Shown: positions 61,618-64,000 of the stretch, one piece after another
How positions within the stretch are numbered: position 1 is the stretch's first letter
Layout of the letters: each line of letters starts with the position of its first letter
Assembly: GCF_014644435.1 (NCBI RefSeq)
Contig: NZ_BMKR01000018.1
Span: 1-64,000 of the forward strand
DNA from: Paenibacillus albidus
GTDB taxonomy: Bacteria > Bacillota > Bacilli > Paenibacillales > Paenibacillaceae
Length of the DNA: 64,000 nt
Direction of reading: 5' to 3'
Notes under the pieces: generated by a model
What the model saw: the letters and a program-made list of their open reading frames with translations, nothing else
What the model was told of the DNA's origin: nothing
Database searches by the model: none
Made by a program: the position numbers and the translations under genes

Positions 61618-61638
61618 AAGCCGCATAAATTGCGGCTT
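61618..61638 (-). terminator. terminator of the small gene at 61721
   Basis: AAGCCGCA/TGCGGCTT with loop TAAAT, followed on the minus strand by T6, about 80 nt past the stop. Confidence 0.7.
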
Positions 61639-61720
61639 TCAAAGTTAATGATGTTCTTGTCATCGGACAACTAGTATCGTAGAGGTGTTTCTAACCGGCA
61701 TCATCCGTCGTCACCATTGA

Positions 61721-61978
61721 TCACTGGGGAGTCCTGCCTTCACCGTCGGCCTTCGGCTGCTGGAGCTGCCGCCTCTCCTTAATCAGTTGCTCGTACCGCT
61801 CGCGGATCTTCGGTATTGCCTCCTTTCGAGTCTGTTCCAACCTCTCCTCTGCCAGTCGATCCAGCTTCTCTTTCTGTTCCGGGTTAACCTTGTACACTTT
61901 TGCCGATATGACCTCAGTTGTTTCAAAAACCGTTTTCGGTTTCTCTAGTGTCTTATTATCGTTGTCCAAGTTTGACAC
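61721..61978 (-). CDS. small charged hypothetical protein
   Basis: An 85-residue, strongly charged, helical protein. Residues 30-75 are a likely coiled coil rich in Lys, Arg and Glu (NPEQKEKLDRLAEERLEQTR, ERYEQLIKERRQLQQ). It has no signal peptide or Cys. The start is GTG at 61978 with AAAGGAGGGGG six bases upstream, a very strong site. It follows the SLH-protein gene by 24 bp and is probably co-transcribed with it. No family recognised. Confidence 0.7.
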   Translation of the reverse strand: MSNLDNDNKTLEKPKTVFETTEVISAKVYKVNPEQKEKLDRLAEERLEQTRKEAIPKIRERYEQLIKERRQLQQPKADGEGRTPQ

Positions 61979-62002
61979 GTTCCCCCTCCTTTCTATTGAT
62001 TT

Positions 62003-64000
62003 TCATGACCTTATTGTATCATTGAAAAGCAACTCCTCTATATTGAAATCGTCGGCTGCCGCTTTGCCGGTTGTACTCGTTGAACCCAGCTTATACAACC
62101 GGTGCAGCAGCACTGCCGCCTCGGCCCGGGTCGTACCGGCCCGGGGCTTGAACATGCCCTGAGCCGTGCCTTGCAGAAGCCCGGCGCGCTGCAAGCTTAT
62201 CACGCTCTCCCTTGCGTAACCCGCAATTGAGCCTGCATCGCTGAAGATTTCCTCCGGCGCCTTCTGTATGCCCATTCCGTCCAGCCCGGCCACCGGGATC
62301 AACCGGTGCACCATCACGGCCATTTCCTGCCTGCTGATTGGATCGTTGACCCCGAACGAACCGTCTGTCCGGCCTTTGGCAATGTCCAGCAGTTGCATGG
62401 CTGTCACTGCCTGATAATACCAGGCACTGCTGTCCATATCGGTCAGCTTGCCATCGCCTAGCTTTACACCGGTCTGTTTCCCGCTCCCTTTCTCATCCGC
62501 CGCTTCCCTGCCGGCCAGATCCAACTGTTCGCCAGGAATGGCGTCCGCGAGGTCAAAGATATTCATCAGCAACATTGCAAATTCCGCCCTGGTAACTTCC
62601 GCCTCCGGTTCAAAACGCCCGTTTCCCGGCCCGCGGAGCATGCCTTTGGCCGCCAGCTCTTCAATACTCTCCATTGCCCATGGCACCGTACCGATGTCGC
62701 TAAAGCTCAGTTCATGGTAAGCCGCGCCGAAGGGCTGAAATGTTTTCAATTGGAAGGTCAGCTTGGCAGAAGAGGGTTCATACCGCCCGTGCCGGACAAT
62801 CTGCGGGGTTCCGTCATCCCGGAGAGTATAGGCCACCACTTTGCCGGGCTGCTGATCCGGCTTCAGTGTATACCCAAGCTCCAGCAGTACACCGTTTTTC
62901 ACGATGCTTACTGTTTGGCCATCCAGCTTCAGCAGAAGCTGATACGCCGGGTTATACTCCCATCCGGCAGCAGCATCCCCACTCCCCGACTGCTTCACCA
63001 GCGAAGCCTTGCCAAAAATCAGCTCCAGCGTGGAGGCGTTTCCAAATTCTCGAAGCGTATCTGCTGTTAGCGAAATGTCGGCTTCTCCTGCCGCAAGACG
63101 TAAGACGTCCAAGGCGTTCAACTTGTCATGAAGTGCAGCCCGCAGTGTCTGCAGCGGAATTTCCAGCCGGATTGCCATAGCTTCTGGCGGCAGTGAGGCC
63201 TCTATCGTAAGAATACGGCCAGACTTTGGGCTGAGCGCAGCAGCAATATCCTCTTCGGTGAAGCGGGTAACCGCTTCTCCCTCTGCATTAACCTCAGGTA
63301 TCGCCTTCAATCGTCCCGGCTCCACTTTAACGCCTGAGGCCGAGGCGGCTATGGCATCGCGCCAGGTGAACGGCATTCCGCCCGTCTTCGGATCCTCCCC
63401 CGGCTGTTCTTCCTCAGGCAGCTCCACATCCGTGCCCGGAGGTTCCGGCACTTCCTCCCGAGCCTCCACCCTGAAGCTGTACACGGCAGCCTCCTTAGCT
63501 GCTTCGCTGTGCGCTTGCAGTTCGGCGGTCCCCGGGCTCACTGCGGTCAGCCACACGCTGGATAATCCGTTCTCCGGGTGATATACCGCTTCCGACACAG
63601 TAGCGACCTTAGGATCACTGACAATGAAGCGGATCGGACCTGCCGTGGCTTCCGCGGGATGAACCGCAGCGGTCACCTGGAAAGAGTCGCCGGGATACAG
63701 CACGGAAGGTAGCTGATAGGTGTCCATTGTGACACTTGCATCTTCCATCTGCGGAACCAGCCGCACCGTAACCGAGGTCTGCACCTGACGGCCGAAACGG
63801 TCTTCCGCCGTCAGGTCAATCCGGTTCATGCCTTCAGCGAGCGGAATGGCGAGCCGGAAAACGTTCAAATAATGAACACTGTACGGGGTCTCCAGGTCCA
63901 TTCCGTTATGTTTTACCTTTAGGATGACGCCTTCGCCCGTTCGCCCTGTGATCTCATAGACCGGCCCCGTTGTGTCGCCGCCGGACTGATCCAGCTGCAG
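62003..64000 (-). CDS. SLH-domain surface protein, C-terminal part (runs off the window)
   Basis: C-terminal 665 codons of a large cell-surface protein; the frame is open to the window edge, so the 5' end is missing. Seen from the N-terminal side: Ig/Big-like beta domains (RIDLTAEDRFGRQVQTSVTV; then AAVHPAEATAGPIRFIVSDP with VSPGTAELQAHSEAAKEAAV), an acidic Pro/Glu linker (about 175-190), a DUF-like beta region, and three C-terminal S-layer homology domains (FSDIGTVPWAMESIEELAAK, TDMDSSAWYYQAVTAMQLLD, FSDAGSIAGYARESVISLQR). SLH domains bind pyruvylated secondary cell-wall polymer, so the protein should be anchored to the wall. Function of the missing part is unknown. Confidence 0.9.
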   Translation of the reverse strand: MQLDQSGGDTTGPVYEITGRTGEGVILKVKHNGMDLETPYSVHYLNVFRLAIPLAEGMNRIDLTAEDRFGRQVQTSVTVRLVPQMEDASVTMDTYQLPSVLYPGDSFQVTAAVHPAEATAGPIRFIVSDPKVATVSEAVYHPENGLSSVWLTAVSPGTAELQAHSEAAKEAAVYSFRVEAREEVPEPPGTDVELPEEEQPGEDPKTGGMPFTWRDAIAASASGVKVEPGRLKAIPEVNAEGEAVTRFTEEDIAAALSPKSGRILTIEASLPPEAMAIRLEIPLQTLRAALHDKLNALDVLRLAAGEADISLTADTLREFGNASTLELIFGKASLVKQSGSGDAAAGWEYNPAYQLLLKLDGQTVSIVKNGVLLELGYTLKPDQQPGKVVAYTLRDDGTPQIVRHGRYEPSSAKLTFQLKTFQPFGAAYHELSFSDIGTVPWAMESIEELAAKGMLRGPGNGRFEPEAEVTRAEFAMLLMNIFDLADAIPGEQLDLAGREAADEKGSGKQTGVKLGDGKLTDMDSSAWYYQAVTAMQLLDIAKGRTDGSFGVNDPISRQEMAVMVHRLIPVAGLDGMGIQKAPEEIFSDAGSIAGYARESVISLQRAGLLQGTAQGMFKPRAGTTRAEAAVLLHRLYKLGSTSTTGKAAADDFNIEELLFNDTIRS

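Noticed and set aside
1..64000. CRISPR arrays, tRNA genes and prophage modules
   Set aside because: No regularly spaced identical repeats, no cas genes, no tRNA-like cloverleaf with CCA or TTCRA motif, and no phage structural genes were noticed. Only the partial 16S was found as a stable RNA gene.

Overview
The window looks like chromosomal DNA of a low- to mid-GC, endospore-forming Firmicute, most likely Paenibacillus or a close relative. The reasons are strong AGGAGG-type ribosome sites, frequent GTG/TTG starts, a tripartite ger spore-germination operon, an SLH-domain surface protein, a B. subtilis-type rbsRKDACB operon, cydABDC, and many secreted carbohydrate-active proteins. The genus call is inference from gene content and style; only the first 58 bases of a 16S gene are present.

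Layout. 1-634: 5' end of a 16S rRNA gene on the minus strand with its leader and promoters. 0.6-6.4 kb: ribose operon rbsRKDACB (minus) with a palindromic operator directly downstream of the -10. 6.4-12.7 kb: cydABDC, the bd-type quinol oxidase and its assembly exporter. 13-19.1 kb: NAD-dependent epimerase, FMN-binding glutamate-synthase-like protein, a rifampin phosphotransferase (rph) with a candidate antisense RNA over its leader, and a VOC protein. 19.3-19.9 kb: a defective IS200-type element. 20-29.3 kb: small regulators and stress-type enzymes (YdeI-like, ArsR/SRPBCC pair with operators in its promoter, aldo/keto reductase with divergent TetR, a tandem-HTH MerR opposite an unknown gene, a large lipoprotein, DinB, an Lrp/metallo-beta-lactamase-fold pair). 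29.5-38.5 kb: EcsC, a secreted GNA-type lectin, a UvrA-like drug-resistance ATPase, YhgE/Pip, half a cysteine desulfurase, an MFS pump, and a broken second copy of the uvrA-like 3' end. 38.7-43 kb: the ger operon (A, C, small membrane protein, B). 43-46.5 kb: decayed gene fragments, a secreted tandem-CBM21 protein, a GNAT acetyltransferase and intergenic repeats. 46.5-52 kb: two large secreted proteins (zincin-type metallopeptidase with carbohydrate-binding module; DUF5695-like protein with a LamG module). 52.4-54.8 kb: CapA-like protein and an MFS pump. 55-56.2 kb: wreck of a two-component/ABC operon of the linearmycin-resistance type. 56.3-61 kb: GH127 beta-L-arabinofuranosidase plus a dicarboxylate/amino-acid:cation symporter under a divergent AraC regulator. 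61.7-64 kb: a small charged protein and the C-terminal part of an SLH-anchored surface protein that runs off the window.

How the parts fit. Rbs feeds ribose to the pentose pathway. CydABDC supports low-oxygen respiration. Rph, the UvrA-like ATPase, YhgE and the MFS pumps form a loose resistance/efflux theme. The secreted CBM, metallopeptidase, DUF5695 and SLH proteins, with the intracellular GH127 and its symporter, suggest growth on plant or glycoprotein polymers. The most original lead is the GH127/symporter/AraC unit, which could import and split arabinosyl-hydroxyproline conjugates. Other leads are the rph antisense RNA candidate, the ArsR operator that exactly fills a promoter spacer, and several pseudogenes with clean in-frame internal deletions.
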